Shown here: one piece after another, positions 43,620 through 52,197 of the stretch | Layout: each line of letters starts with the position of its first letter | Numbering within the stretch: position 1 is the stretch's first letter | NCBI GenBank assembly: GCA_038748065.1 | Contig: JBCDJG010000003.1 | Coordinates: 90,784 to 154,783, forward strand | Direction of reading: 5' to 3' | From: JBCDJG01 sp038748065 | GTDB taxonomy: Bacteria > Pseudomonadota > Gammaproteobacteria > Pseudomonadales > Halieaceae | Length of the DNA: 64,000 bases | Position numbers and translations under genes: made by a program | Notes under the pieces: generated by a model | What the model saw: the letters and a program-made list of their open reading frames with translations, nothing else | What the model was told of the DNA's origin: nothing | Database searches by the model: none

Positions 43620-43634
43620 TGATAACCATTCTCA
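43620..43634 (+). promoter_or_regulatory. Fur box upstream of siderophore-interacting protein
   Basis: TGATAACCATTCTCA, identical to the site at 4247-4261, 12 of 14 matches to the 7-1-7 Fur consensus, 41 nt before the ATG at 43676. Confidence 0.78.
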
Positions 43635-43675
43635 ACAACCCGTGATGAGGCTGCCTCGCAGCCCGAGGCCAAACC

Positions 43676-44404
43676 ATGCCGACCTTGAACAAATGGGTGG
43701 CGGATACTGCAGAGAAAGTGTTCGCCAGCCAGTTTCGCCCGGTAGAAGTCACCGCCGCAGAGATGCTGGACGAACGCCTCAAGCATGTGCGTCTTGAAGG
43801 CGACCTTAGTGCCAGCCGCTACACCGATGGCAACACCATTGAATTTCGCGTAAGCGATCGGGAATTCCGCCACTACACGCCTTCGTTCTATGACCGCGAG
43901 GGCGGCGTTTGCGATGTGCTGTTCTATTTGCATGGCCTCGGCCCAGGCAGCGATTGGGCGAGCAAACTGCAGGTAGGCTCCACCACGCGACTGATGGGCC
44001 CCAGCAACAAAATGGCCGTACGGCCCGAGCAAACATGCCACCTGCTGTTTGGGGACGAATCCTCAATGGGCTTCGTCAACGGCTTCGTGAAGTCAGCCGC
44101 CTTGAAGGGCCAGCGCTGTGACGTGCTGCTGGAACTCGATGATGCTCACAAACACTGGCCTGAGTTGCTGAACATCGAGGCGACTGTCGTCGAAAAATCC
44201 CGCGAGCTACCCGCCGACGCCGCCCACCGCTGGCTGCAGCAGCAGACTGAGGCACAGTGGCAAGCGCTGAACGACACGGCGATTTACCTCACCGGCCGCG
44301 CACGCTCGATTCAGCGTTTGAAGCAGTTATTCAAGAGCCAAGGCATCGACAAGCGGCAGGTTCAGACGGTGCCGTATTGGGCGGAGAATAAAAGGGGTTT
44401 GTAG
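43676..44404 (+). CDS. Siderophore-interacting protein (ferric-siderophore reductase, ViuB/YqjH-like)
   Basis: 242 residues. FAD-binding SIP domain: RHYTPSFYDRE matches the YTxRxyd FAD motif, and DVLFYLHGLGPGSDWA matches the hxxHG..GPassWA signature; the C-terminal half is the SIP NAD(P)H-like domain (LFGDESSMGFV; TIYL-like ending AIYLTGRARSIQRLKQLF). These cytoplasmic flavoproteins reduce Fe(III) in imported siderophores to release Fe(II). The Fur box upstream supports iron control, and the shared 15-mer with the receptor at 2117 suggests that receptor supplies its substrate. It is monocistronic. Confidence 0.87.
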   Translation: MPTLNKWVADTAEKVFASQFRPVEVTAAEMLDERLKHVRLEGDLSASRYTDGNTIEFRVSDREFRHYTPSFYDREGGVCDVLFYLHGLGPGSDWASKLQVGSTTRLMGPSNKMAVRPEQTCHLLFGDESSMGFVNGFVKSAALKGQRCDVLLELDDAHKHWPELLNIEATVVEKSRELPADAAHRWLQQQTEAQWQALNDTAIYLTGRARSIQRLKQLFKSQGIDKRQVQTVPYWAENKRGL

Positions 44405-44414
44405 ATAGCACCCA

Positions 44415-44442
44415 GCTTCAGTTTTGAAACTGACGCTGAAGC
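44415..44442. terminator. Inverted repeat between convergent genes
   Basis: GCTTCAG...CTGAAGC (7-bp arms, 14-nt interior) overlaps an inner CAGTTTtgAAACTG palindrome at 44419-44432, 10 nt after the siderophore-interacting protein stop. It may act as a terminator, but no T-tract follows on the plus strand. Confidence 0.35.
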
Positions 44443-44544
44443 GCAACCGACCAGGAGGGCTTCCGCGAGCGCGACATCTTCATCGCGAGCTGGCGTTGAA
44501 TATCTGTCCACTATTAGGGTCTTTTTAGGTGCGCGGGTTTTTGC

Positions 44545-46275
44545 TCAGCTATTGCCCCGCCTCTTCCCCTTGCCTCGCGCCCGAGGCCGGCCGCCTTCGG
44601 CTTCATCACGTAGCCGGGTGATCTGCAAACGCTGCCCGCTAACCCAAACCGTCTTGAGGTGGCGGAACACTTCCTTTGGCATACCCTCGGGTAGATCGAC
44701 CAGACTGTGGTCTTCCCGGATATCGATATGCCCGATGTATTCGGCATCGATCTCTGCTTCGTTGGCGATGGCGCCGACGATGTTGCCGGGCTTAACACCG
44801 TGCTGGTGGCCCACCTCGATGCGAAAGCGCTCCAAACCCTTGTCGGGCCGCGTTGCTTTGCGCGCCGGCCGCTCTCTAGCGGGGGCCTTTTGCCTGGCAG
44901 AGCGCGGCTTCTCATTAGGAGCCTCGTGCTTGGCCTCTGACGGGCTGGCCGGCGCTTTTTTACCCGGTGCCTTCTTGCCCATGGCCATAGCGCCGAGCGC
45001 CGCAGCCACCTCGATCACCGGTACGCCAAACTCTTGCTGGTACGACTCAACCATCTCCCTGAAAAGAGCGAGATCCTGCGTATCGAGCGTTTCGGTGACC
45101 TTCTGCTTGAGTTTACCGATGCGCTTATCCGCCACCTGCTCGGCGGTGGGCAGCTCCAGCTTCTCGATAGTCTGGCCGGTGGACTTCTCAATGGCGCGCA
45201 GCAGGCGACGCTCGCGGTTGGCCGCAAAAAGAATGGCCTCACCCGATCGGCCCGCGCGGCCGGTGCGCCCGATACGGTGCACGTAGGCCTCCACATCGTA
45301 GGGAATGTCGTAGTTGATCACGTGGCTGATGCGCTCCACATCCAGGCCGCGGGCGGCCACATCGGTGGCCACCAGAATATCCAGCTTGCCCGATTTGAGC
45401 TTTGCGATGGTGGCCTCGCGCTGCTTTTGGGGGATGTCGCCGTTGAGCGCGGCCGTGGAGTAGCCTCTCGCTGCGAGCTTGTCGGCCAACTCGGCGGTGG
45501 CTAGCCGCGTGCGCACAAAGATGATCACGCCGTCGAAGTCTTCGACTTCCAAAATACGGGTGAGGGCATCCAGCTTGTGTACGCCGGCCATCATCCACAC
45601 GCGCTGGCGGATAGACTCATTGGTAACCGTTTGTACCTCGATCGCGATCTCGCGCGGGTCGTTCAGGTGCTGCTTGGCAATACGCCGAATGGCTGAGGGC
45701 ATGGTGGCCGAGAACAGGGCGATCTGCCGCCCCTCGGGGGTTTGCTCCAGAATCCACTCCACGTCGTCGATAAAGCCCATGCGCAGCATCTCATCCGCCT
45801 CGTCCAACACCAGGGTGCGCAGGGCAGACAAATCGAGTGAGCCGCGGCGAATGTGATCCATCACCCGGCCCGGCGTACCAACTACGACCTGCACGCCACG
45901 CTGCAGTTGGCGGAACTGGCCGCGGTAATCAGCGCCGCCATAGATGGGCAGCACATGAAAATCGGGCAGGTAGCGGGCGTACTTCTGGAAGGCCTCCGCC
46001 ACCTGAATGGCCAACTCGCGGGTGGGCGCGAGCACCAGCACCTGCGGTAGGCGCTGATCCTGATCCAACCTGGCCAGAATGGGCAGGGCAAAGGCCGCCG
46101 TTTTACCGGTGCCGGTTTGGGCCTGGCCGAGCACGTCGGCGCCTTCCAGCAGCGGCGGAATGGTCGCCGCCTGGATGGCCGAGGGCGTTTCATAGCCGAC
46201 ATCGCCAAGGGCTTTTTGCAATGGCACGGGCAGTGCCAGCTGCTCAAAGCTGGTGATTGCGTTTTCAGTGGACAT
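44545..46275 (-). CDS. deaD: DEAD-box ATP-dependent RNA helicase with DbpA-type RNA-binding domain
   Basis: 576 residues. Motifs in order: Q motif (SAIQAATIP, Q35), Walker A AQTGTGKT (52-59), PTREL, TPGRV, LDEADEM, SAT, VIIFVRT, and HRIGRTGR. A Lys/Ala/Pro-rich linker (about 425-485) leads to a DbpA/CsdA RNA-binding domain (FRIEVGHQHGVKPGNIVGAI) and a basic tail. This architecture is that of CsdA/DeaD, which unwinds structured RNA in ribosome assembly and cold adaptation. It is a core gene; its upstream region (46276-46556) is shared with the divergent SulP gene. Lengths and domain order are normal, so the symbol is a family-level assignment. Confidence 0.93.
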   Translation of the reverse strand: MSTENAITSFEQLALPVPLQKALGDVGYETPSAIQAATIPPLLEGADVLGQAQTGTGKTAAFALPILARLDQDQRLPQVLVLAPTRELAIQVAEAFQKYARYLPDFHVLPIYGGADYRGQFRQLQRGVQVVVGTPGRVMDHIRRGSLDLSALRTLVLDEADEMLRMGFIDDVEWILEQTPEGRQIALFSATMPSAIRRIAKQHLNDPREIAIEVQTVTNESIRQRVWMMAGVHKLDALTRILEVEDFDGVIIFVRTRLATAELADKLAARGYSTAALNGDIPQKQREATIAKLKSGKLDILVATDVAARGLDVERISHVINYDIPYDVEAYVHRIGRTGRAGRSGEAILFAANRERRLLRAIEKSTGQTIEKLELPTAEQVADKRIGKLKQKVTETLDTQDLALFREMVESYQQEFGVPVIEVAAALGAMAMGKKAPGKKAPASPSEAKHEAPNEKPRSARQKAPARERPARKATRPDKGLERFRIEVGHQHGVKPGNIVGAIANEAEIDAEYIGHIDIREDHSLVDLPEGMPKEVFRHLKTVWVSGQRLQITRLRDEAEGGRPRARGKGKRRGNS

Positions 46276-46508
46276 CTGGGTACCTCGGGCGGCCCGGCAG
46301 GCCAGCCCCGGAAAAGGCTAGCTTTGGAAGGAAAAGGCCGGCGATTATACCCGCTGGGCGCCAGAACAGAAGCCCGGCAGTGAATTAGTCGCATTGCGCC
46401 AGATTGTGTATGTAAGGCCATTCCAGTAGACTTCGCGCGCTTCCACTCGCCGCATTACACGTACGCGCCACGCGTACTCTCCGCCGACTGGTCACTTTTA
46501 TCATCACG

Positions 46509-46529
46509 GCGCCAACCCTGCGTTGGCGC
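46509..46529 (+). promoter_or_regulatory. Hairpin in the SulP gene leader
   Basis: Perfect 8-bp arms GCGCCAAC / GTTGGCGC around CCTGC, ending 27 nt before the SulP ATG. It could be a terminator-like attenuator or an operator; there is no T-tract. Confidence 0.35.
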
Positions 46530-46556
46530 TGCACCGCCGTTATTGAGAAATGGTTT

Positions 46557-48122
46557 ATGTTTGAGCTCAGCCCAGCCAAAGGGGCAAGCGTCAAGAATGA
46601 CGTGTTGTCGGGTATTACTGTTGCACTGGCCTTGGTGCCCGAGGCCGTTGCCTTCGCCTTCGTGGCGGGCGTGGAGCCCCTGGTAGGCCTGTATGCCGCC
46701 TTTATGGTGGGCCTGATCACGGCCTGCATCGGCGGGCGGCCTGGCATGATCTCTGGCGCGACCGGCGCCCTGGCCGTGGTGATGGTAACGCTGGTGGCCG
46801 ACCACGGCGTGGAATACCTCTTTGCCGCAGTGGTGCTGATGGGCCTTTTGCAGGTACTCGCCGGTGCGCTGCGCCTCGGTAAGTTCATCCGCATGGTGCC
46901 GCACCCGGTGATGCTGGGCTTTGTAAACGGCCTCGCGATTGTGATCTTCCTGGCGCAGCTATCGCAGTTCGGCACCCCTGGCGAGTCGGGCTGGCTGCAG
47001 GGCACCTTTATGGAAGGCAGCATCGTGGACGTGGCCTGGCTGGAAGGTACCCAGCTCTACATGCTGGTGGGCCTCGTGCTGCTGACCATGGCAATTATTC
47101 ACCTGCTGCCCCGTTTCACCACTGCCATTCCCTCATCGCTGGCGGCGATTATTGTGGTGAGCCTGCTAGTGATGGGCCTGAACCTGGATACCCGCGTGGT
47201 GGGTGACGTGGCCTCCATCAAGGGCGGGCTGCCGAGCTTTCACATCCCGATGGTGCCCCTCAACTTCGAAACGCTGGCCATCATCTTTCCTTACTCGGTT
47301 GTGCTCGCAGCCATTGGGCTGATCGAATCTTTGCTGACGTTGCGCCTGGTGGATGAAATCACCGAAACCCGCGGCCGCGGAAACAAGGAATGCGTGGCCC
47401 AGGGCATTGCTAATACCACCACTGGCCTGTTTGGCGGCATGGGCGGCTGCGCCATGATCGGCCAGAGCATGATTAACGTGAACTCCGGCGGGCGAGGGCG
47501 TCTATCCGGCATCACTGCCGCCTTGGCACTGCTCCTGTTTATCCTCGTTGCCTCACCGCTGATTGAGCAGATTCCACTCGCGGCACTGATCGGCGTAATG
47601 TTCATCGTGGTGATCGGCACCTTTGAGTGGAGTAGCTTCCGCGTGATCAGAAAAGTGCCCCGCAGCGATGCCCTGGTGCTGGTGATGGTATCGGCGGTAA
47701 CCGTAGCCACAGACCTCGCCGTGGCTGTAGTAGTCGGCGTGATCATCTCCGCCCTGGTATTCGCCTGGGGACACGCCAAGCACATTCGCATTGAAGCCCG
47801 GGAAGATCACAAGGGCTCCACGGTATATGCCGTAACCGGCCCGCTGTTCTTCGGCTCCGTGACCTCCTTCCTTGAAGCCTTCGACACGAGCAAGGACAAC
47901 GACGACGTGATCATCGACTTCGCCCGCTCCCGCGTGGCGGACCACTCCGGGTTGGAAGCTATCGACAGCCTGGCCGAACGCTATCTCAACGCCGGCAAGA
48001 CTCTCCACCTGGTTCATCTGAGTGAGGAGTGCCGCCAGCTGCTGACTAAGGCGCGTGGCCTGGTTGAGGTGAATGTGATTGAGGACCCGCGGTACTTTGT
48101 GGCGGACGACGCCTTGGGGTAG
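46557..48122 (+). CDS. SulP-family anion transporter with STAS domain
   Basis: 521 residues: about 12 transmembrane segments (1-385) in the SLC26/SulP fold and a C-terminal STAS domain (about 415-515, VYAVTGPLFFGSVTSF, DDVIIDFARSRVADHSGLEAI). SulP proteins carry sulfate, bicarbonate or dicarboxylates. The N-terminal LVPEAVAFAFVAGVEPLVGLYAAF and VSGATGA-like (ISGATGALAVV) elements are characteristic. Bicarbonate (BicA-like) or sulfate cannot be separated by eye; the sulfatases in the window give a reason for sulfate handling. The last 35 codons have a close relative as an isolated fragment at 60597-60722. Confidence 0.92.
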   Translation: MFELSPAKGASVKNDVLSGITVALALVPEAVAFAFVAGVEPLVGLYAAFMVGLITACIGGRPGMISGATGALAVVMVTLVADHGVEYLFAAVVLMGLLQVLAGALRLGKFIRMVPHPVMLGFVNGLAIVIFLAQLSQFGTPGESGWLQGTFMEGSIVDVAWLEGTQLYMLVGLVLLTMAIIHLLPRFTTAIPSSLAAIIVVSLLVMGLNLDTRVVGDVASIKGGLPSFHIPMVPLNFETLAIIFPYSVVLAAIGLIESLLTLRLVDEITETRGRGNKECVAQGIANTTTGLFGGMGGCAMIGQSMINVNSGGRGRLSGITAALALLLFILVASPLIEQIPLAALIGVMFIVVIGTFEWSSFRVIRKVPRSDALVLVMVSAVTVATDLAVAVVVGVIISALVFAWGHAKHIRIEAREDHKGSTVYAVTGPLFFGSVTSFLEAFDTSKDNDDVIIDFARSRVADHSGLEAIDSLAERYLNAGKTLHLVHLSEECRQLLTKARGLVEVNVIEDPRYFVADDALG

Positions 48123-48140
48123 GGTACTTTTTGATTCACG

Positions 48141-50501
48141 TCAGTTGCGGTATCGCAAGCTGACAAAAAAGCGGCGTGGCTCCGTGAAGCTCACGGTGGT
48201 GGTGCCGAAGGCGTTTACACCAAAGCCACCAATGATTTCCCGCTTATCGCCCAGGTTCCGGCCGAAAACGCTCACTTCCCAGTTCTCGTTGCCGCTGATG
48301 TAGGTGATGCCCGCGTTGTAAATCGTGTAGCTGTCGGCATTCAGTCTCTCGAAACACAGGCACTGGTCATCGTCGGCGTAGAAAATCTCGTCGGTGTAGG
48401 CGAGATCCCCGCGCAGCAGTAGCTGACTGGCGTCGTTGAACTGGAACGCGTACTCCACCAGCAGATTGGCCGTCCAGTCCGGGACGGCGGTGAAGGGGCG
48501 GCCACTCAAATCCTCGAGTTCGCCAGTCTCGGGGTTCACAGATTCGAAGGTCTTGTATTCGGGTTCCAGGTAAGACACGCCCCCACGAAGTGTCAGGTTG
48601 GGTAGGGGCCGCGCATAAACCTCAAGTTCGCCGCCCCAGAGGGTTGAGTCCGCCGCGTTATCCACTACCAGTGCCAGGGCGCTGGCGGCGGAACCGGATG
48701 GGCGGTTCACCAGGAACTGCCGGTCGTCGTACTCGTTGTAAAACAACGCGCCGTTGATCTGCACCCTGTTATCCCAGAGCTGGGACTTGGCGCCGATTTC
48801 GTAGCTAACCAGGGTCTCCGGGTCTGCCACGGACACCTGGTCCGTTGCCGTGGGCCGGCCGTTATACACGCCGCTGCGAAAGCCTGTGGAAACGTGCGCA
48901 TAGCCCAGCACGTTCTCACTGACGTCGTAATCAATGCCGAGCTTGGGAGTTACCTCATCCCAGTTCTCCTTGCAGGTCAGGATGGAGCCGAGCCCGTCTG
49001 CGATCACATCGCTACAGACGGTCGGGTCAGTTGCGCCAGGAATCAGCACCGGCGTCTGGCTGGCGCGCTTGATGGTATACATGTCGAGCTCTTTCTCGTC
49101 GTAGGTATAACGCGCCGCGAAGCTCAGGCGGGCTCGCTCGCTCATGTGCCAGGTGCTGTGAAAGAAAGCCGCATAGCTCGTGGTTTTCTGGGTCCGGTCG
49201 TAGGTCAGCGTCAGGTCCAGGGGTGTCGCTATTGGGTCGGGAGGCGAGCCGGGGGGCAGCGGGCCACCCGCGAGTGCGTCATAGAGCCCGTCGGCAACGG
49301 TGACGTTGCTGAAGTGATCGCCATCTTCCTTGAGGTAATACAGCCCTACTACCCAGTCGAACGCACTGCCGCCGGCATTGCTCAAGATGAATTCCTGGCT
49401 GAACTGCTGCACGTCAAAGTCCGCGCCAACGGAGAAGTAATCAAATACTGAGTTGTCTGCATCGCGATAGGATTCAGCCTTCATATCGCGGTAGCCGGTG
49501 ATGGACTTGAGCGTCAGATTGTCCGTGTCCCAGGTGTTGATCCAGCTGATCCCCCAAAGCTGGTTCTGCTCCCGGTCCAGTTGGTTCAGGGCCTCGCTGC
49601 TGTCGATATCATCGATATGGGGTTCGCAGCAGGACTCCCCCTGGGGGCCTGCGACCGCATTGTTAAAGAAGGTTGGGAAGATCTGATCCGGGAAGAAATC
49701 TGACAGCACCTGCGGATAGACATTCTGGTCAATGTCGGTGTAATCCAGGGTCAGGTGCGAGTTCCAGGTGTCGGTGAAGTTGGCGTCCAGGTGGCCACGG
49801 ATGGACCACATGTCGTCGTTGCCCGCATCGTCGCCCCGATCGCGTTCCTGCCAGCCGTCGGAGTTCTTGGTTAGCACCGCGACGCTGCCGGCCAGGGTAT
49901 CGGTGATCGGGAACTCCAGGTAACCATCGAAGGAGAAGTAACCGTATTCACCTGCGGTGACCTGGCCTGTGAAATCGGTTTCGCCGCTCGGCCGGCGCGT
50001 TTGGATATCGATCGCACCGCCGATGGTGTTCTTGCCGAACAGGGTGCCCTGTGGGCCGCGCAGGATGGTGATTTGCTCAACGTCCGCCAGCTGGATGTTG
50101 GCCCCCACGGTGCGAGCGAGATAGACGCCATCCACGTAGGTGCCAACGCCCGGATCCACCGTGAGTGCGAAATCCTGCTGGCCCACGCCGCGAATATAGG
50201 CCTGCAAGGAACTGCTCAGGCCGTTGTCGGAGGCTCTGAACTGGAGGTTGGGGGTGCGTTGGCCCAGGTCGTCCACGCGTAGCAGTTTTGCCTGGTTGAT
50301 GGCCTCGCCGGATATCGCGGTGATCGAAATCGGCGTGTCCTGCAGGTTTTCTTCTCGCTTGCGCGCGGTCACCATGACCTCTTCGAGGATGGCCGTGGCC
50401 TGAGTATTAGCCTGCGCAAGCGCTGTGTTGGGCACCAGCGGGAGCGCCAGTAGGAGCGCCCGTAAGAGTGCGATGGGATAAGCTACATAGCGATTTAACA
50501 T
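48141..50501 (-). CDS. TonB-dependent outer-membrane receptor
   Basis: 786 residues from ATG 50501 (AAGGTG ribosome site), which starts a good signal peptide ending ALAQ at about 30; an in-frame start at 50552 only adds a polar extension. TonB box and plug: EEVMVTARKREENLQDTP, YIRGVGQ, TYVDGVYLA, ITILRGPQGTLFGKNTIGG; barrel ends LRYRN. It is divergent from a TetR gene and near the P450/acyl-CoA dehydrogenase genes, so it may import a lipid-like substrate. It converges on SulP with an 18-nt gap. Confidence 0.92.
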   Translation of the reverse strand: MLNRYVAYPIALLRALLLALPLVPNTALAQANTQATAILEEVMVTARKREENLQDTPISITAISGEAINQAKLLRVDDLGQRTPNLQFRASDNGLSSSLQAYIRGVGQQDFALTVDPGVGTYVDGVYLARTVGANIQLADVEQITILRGPQGTLFGKNTIGGAIDIQTRRPSGETDFTGQVTAGEYGYFSFDGYLEFPITDTLAGSVAVLTKNSDGWQERDRGDDAGNDDMWSIRGHLDANFTDTWNSHLTLDYTDIDQNVYPQVLSDFFPDQIFPTFFNNAVAGPQGESCCEPHIDDIDSSEALNQLDREQNQLWGISWINTWDTDNLTLKSITGYRDMKAESYRDADNSVFDYFSVGADFDVQQFSQEFILSNAGGSAFDWVVGLYYLKEDGDHFSNVTVADGLYDALAGGPLPPGSPPDPIATPLDLTLTYDRTQKTTSYAAFFHSTWHMSERARLSFAARYTYDEKELDMYTIKRASQTPVLIPGATDPTVCSDVIADGLGSILTCKENWDEVTPKLGIDYDVSENVLGYAHVSTGFRSGVYNGRPTATDQVSVADPETLVSYEIGAKSQLWDNRVQINGALFYNEYDDRQFLVNRPSGSAASALALVVDNAADSTLWGGELEVYARPLPNLTLRGGVSYLEPEYKTFESVNPETGELEDLSGRPFTAVPDWTANLLVEYAFQFNDASQLLLRGDLAYTDEIFYADDDQCLCFERLNADSYTIYNAGITYISGNENWEVSVFGRNLGDKREIIGGFGVNAFGTTTVSFTEPRRFFVSLRYRN

Positions 50502-50624
50502 GTCAGCACCTTGCTTATTCTTATGCGTACCGTGTGGCCAACCTGAGGTCACGATGTTGGGTAGAAAAATCTGTGCGTATTGATGCTTTGTTGTAGCATA
50601 AGCCTTTCTCCCTAGAGGTTTCCC

Positions 50625-51305
50625 ATGGCTACCGCAGCCGCGTCCTCACAAAAAGCAGGCCTAGATAAGGCAGCTTTGGATAACGAAAGCTCTGGCGTAC
50701 AAAAAAGGCGCCAGCGCATTCTCGACGCCGCCCGAAAAATGATCGAACAACACGGCGTCGACAACCTGCGCGTCCGTGACCTGGCGGACGCTGCGGGCGT
50801 TGCCACTGCCACGCTTTACAACCAGTTCGGCGGTAAAGACGGCATCGTTGAACTGGCGATGAAAGAAGATTTCCTCGAGCGCTTCTCCACCGCGGGTATT
50901 GACCATCAGGGCTTGTCACCGGCTGCCGCCCTGCAGCAGCTCATCACAGTCTCCGCGCGTGACGCCAGGGGTAAGCCGGAGAACACGGCGGCGGTGATGA
51001 AGTTTTACTTCGGTGCTGGCGACGATGATGCCCTCCGTTCAGTCACCCACGAGGGGGTCAAGCAGTTTTTCCTGGCCATCCTCAGGGACGTCGGCCGGCG
51101 CGAGGAACTGGTGCCCTGGGCACAGCCTGAGTGGGTCGCCGATGACATGGTCAGTGCCACCTACGCCGTCCTGCTCAAGTGGCTGCAGGGCAACGTGCCC
51201 ACGAAAGAGCTGGAACCCCGATTACTGGCTATGGCCGCGCTGCCCTGTATCGCCGTGTCGACCGGCAACTCGCGAGCAGAGTTCGAGCAACTCCTGTCGG
51301 CTTGA
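50625..51305 (+). CDS. TetR-family transcriptional regulator
   Basis: 226 residues. Helix-turn-helix at about 28-75: QRILDAARKMIEQHG, LRVRDLADAAGVATATLYNQFGGKDGI, a standard TetR recognition segment; the rest is the ligand-binding helical domain. It is divergent from the TonB receptor (123-nt intergenic) and converges on the enoyl-CoA hydratase with 13 nt between. Probable targets are the receptor and the P450/acyl-CoA dehydrogenase unit. The ligand is likely the substrate or an acyl-CoA ester. Confidence 0.92.
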   Translation: MATAAASSQKAGLDKAALDNESSGVQKRRQRILDAARKMIEQHGVDNLRVRDLADAAGVATATLYNQFGGKDGIVELAMKEDFLERFSTAGIDHQGLSPAAALQQLITVSARDARGKPENTAAVMKFYFGAGDDDALRSVTHEGVKQFFLAILRDVGRREELVPWAQPEWVADDMVSATYAVLLKWLQGNVPTKELEPRLLAMAALPCIAVSTGNSRAEFEQLLSA

Positions 51306-51318
51306 GCTGGCATAAAAG

Positions 51319-52197
51319 CTACTTATCCTCGCCGGTGCGATAGTCCTCAAAAGTCTCATCCCTGCGCTGCACCGCTTCTGTGACACCGTCCTGTTTGAGG
51401 CCCTGCCAGAAGGCCTGGAAGCTGGGCTGGTGAATACCCAGGGTGCACATTTCGGTGCCAGCCCGGATACCCTGACGAAAGCCCATGGCATCCATCTGCC
51501 GGTGTACCGCGCGCTTGTTCAGCTGCACGATGTCTGGCGGTAATTTGGCAATGCGTTCTGCCATCTCCAGCACCTTGTCTTCCAGCTCCTCGGCCGGGCA
51601 GTGATCGGTGGCCCAGCCCCTGGCCGCCGCCTCGACGCCATCGATGGCGTCGCCAGTGAGCAGCATCTCCATGCCCTTGCGCATGCCCACCAGCCAGGGG
51701 TGAAACTGCATGTCGGGCACACCGAAGCGCACGGCCGGGTAGCCCATGCGCGCGTCGTCGGCCATGTACACCAGGTCGCAGCCGGTCGCCAGCTCGCTGC
51801 CGCCCGCCAGGCAGTAGCCATGCACCTGGGCGATAACCGGTTTTGCCATGTCCCAGATGCCCATCCATCCCTCGGTCACATGCCGCGGCCAGTGGCCATC
51901 ACCGCCGGCGCTGAAATAGGGTTGATTGAGGCCTTCGTTGCCGTCCCCCAGGTCATAGCCGGCGGAGAAGCAGGAGCCGGCGCCGCGCAGAATCTGCACC
52001 CGTACGCTTTCGTCCCGATCACCCAGCTGTAAGGCATGCAGCACCTCGCCGCGCAGGGCGTGGTTCAGGGCGTTACGTTTCTCTGGTCGGTTCAGGGTGA
52101 TTCGCTTCACGCCTTCAAGCGGAACATCCACCTCGATCACGCTGTAATCCTTCTCCTGCAAGCCTTCGACGCCGCTGGAGGTTTTGTCATAGCTCAT
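51319..52197 (-). CDS. Enoyl-CoA hydratase/isomerase (crotonase) family, one catalytic Glu replaced
   Basis: 292 residues. Crotonase core: RITLNRPEKRNALN, an oxyanion hole at FSAGYDL and AGGSELATGCDL, with E135 matching rat crotonase Glu144. The second catalytic Glu (Glu164) is Ala155 here (MGYPAVRFG instead of PE). With one acid/base the enzyme may act as an isomerase, hydrolase or decarboxylase or be a C-C lyase rather than a standard hydratase. A C-terminal extension (HRQMDAMGFRQGI) is seen in the large family members tied to side-chain degradation. It overlaps the acyl-CoA dehydrogenase gene upstream by 11 nt. Confidence 0.88.
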   Translation of the reverse strand: MSYDKTSSGVEGLQEKDYSVIEVDVPLEGVKRITLNRPEKRNALNHALRGEVLHALQLGDRDESVRVQILRGAGSCFSAGYDLGDGNEGLNQPYFSAGGDGHWPRHVTEGWMGIWDMAKPVIAQVHGYCLAGGSELATGCDLVYMADDARMGYPAVRFGVPDMQFHPWLVGMRKGMEMLLTGDAIDGVEAAARGWATDHCPAEELEDKVLEMAERIAKLPPDIVQLNKRAVHRQMDAMGFRQGIRAGTEMCTLGIHQPSFQAFWQGLKQDGVTEAVQRRDETFEDYRTGEDK

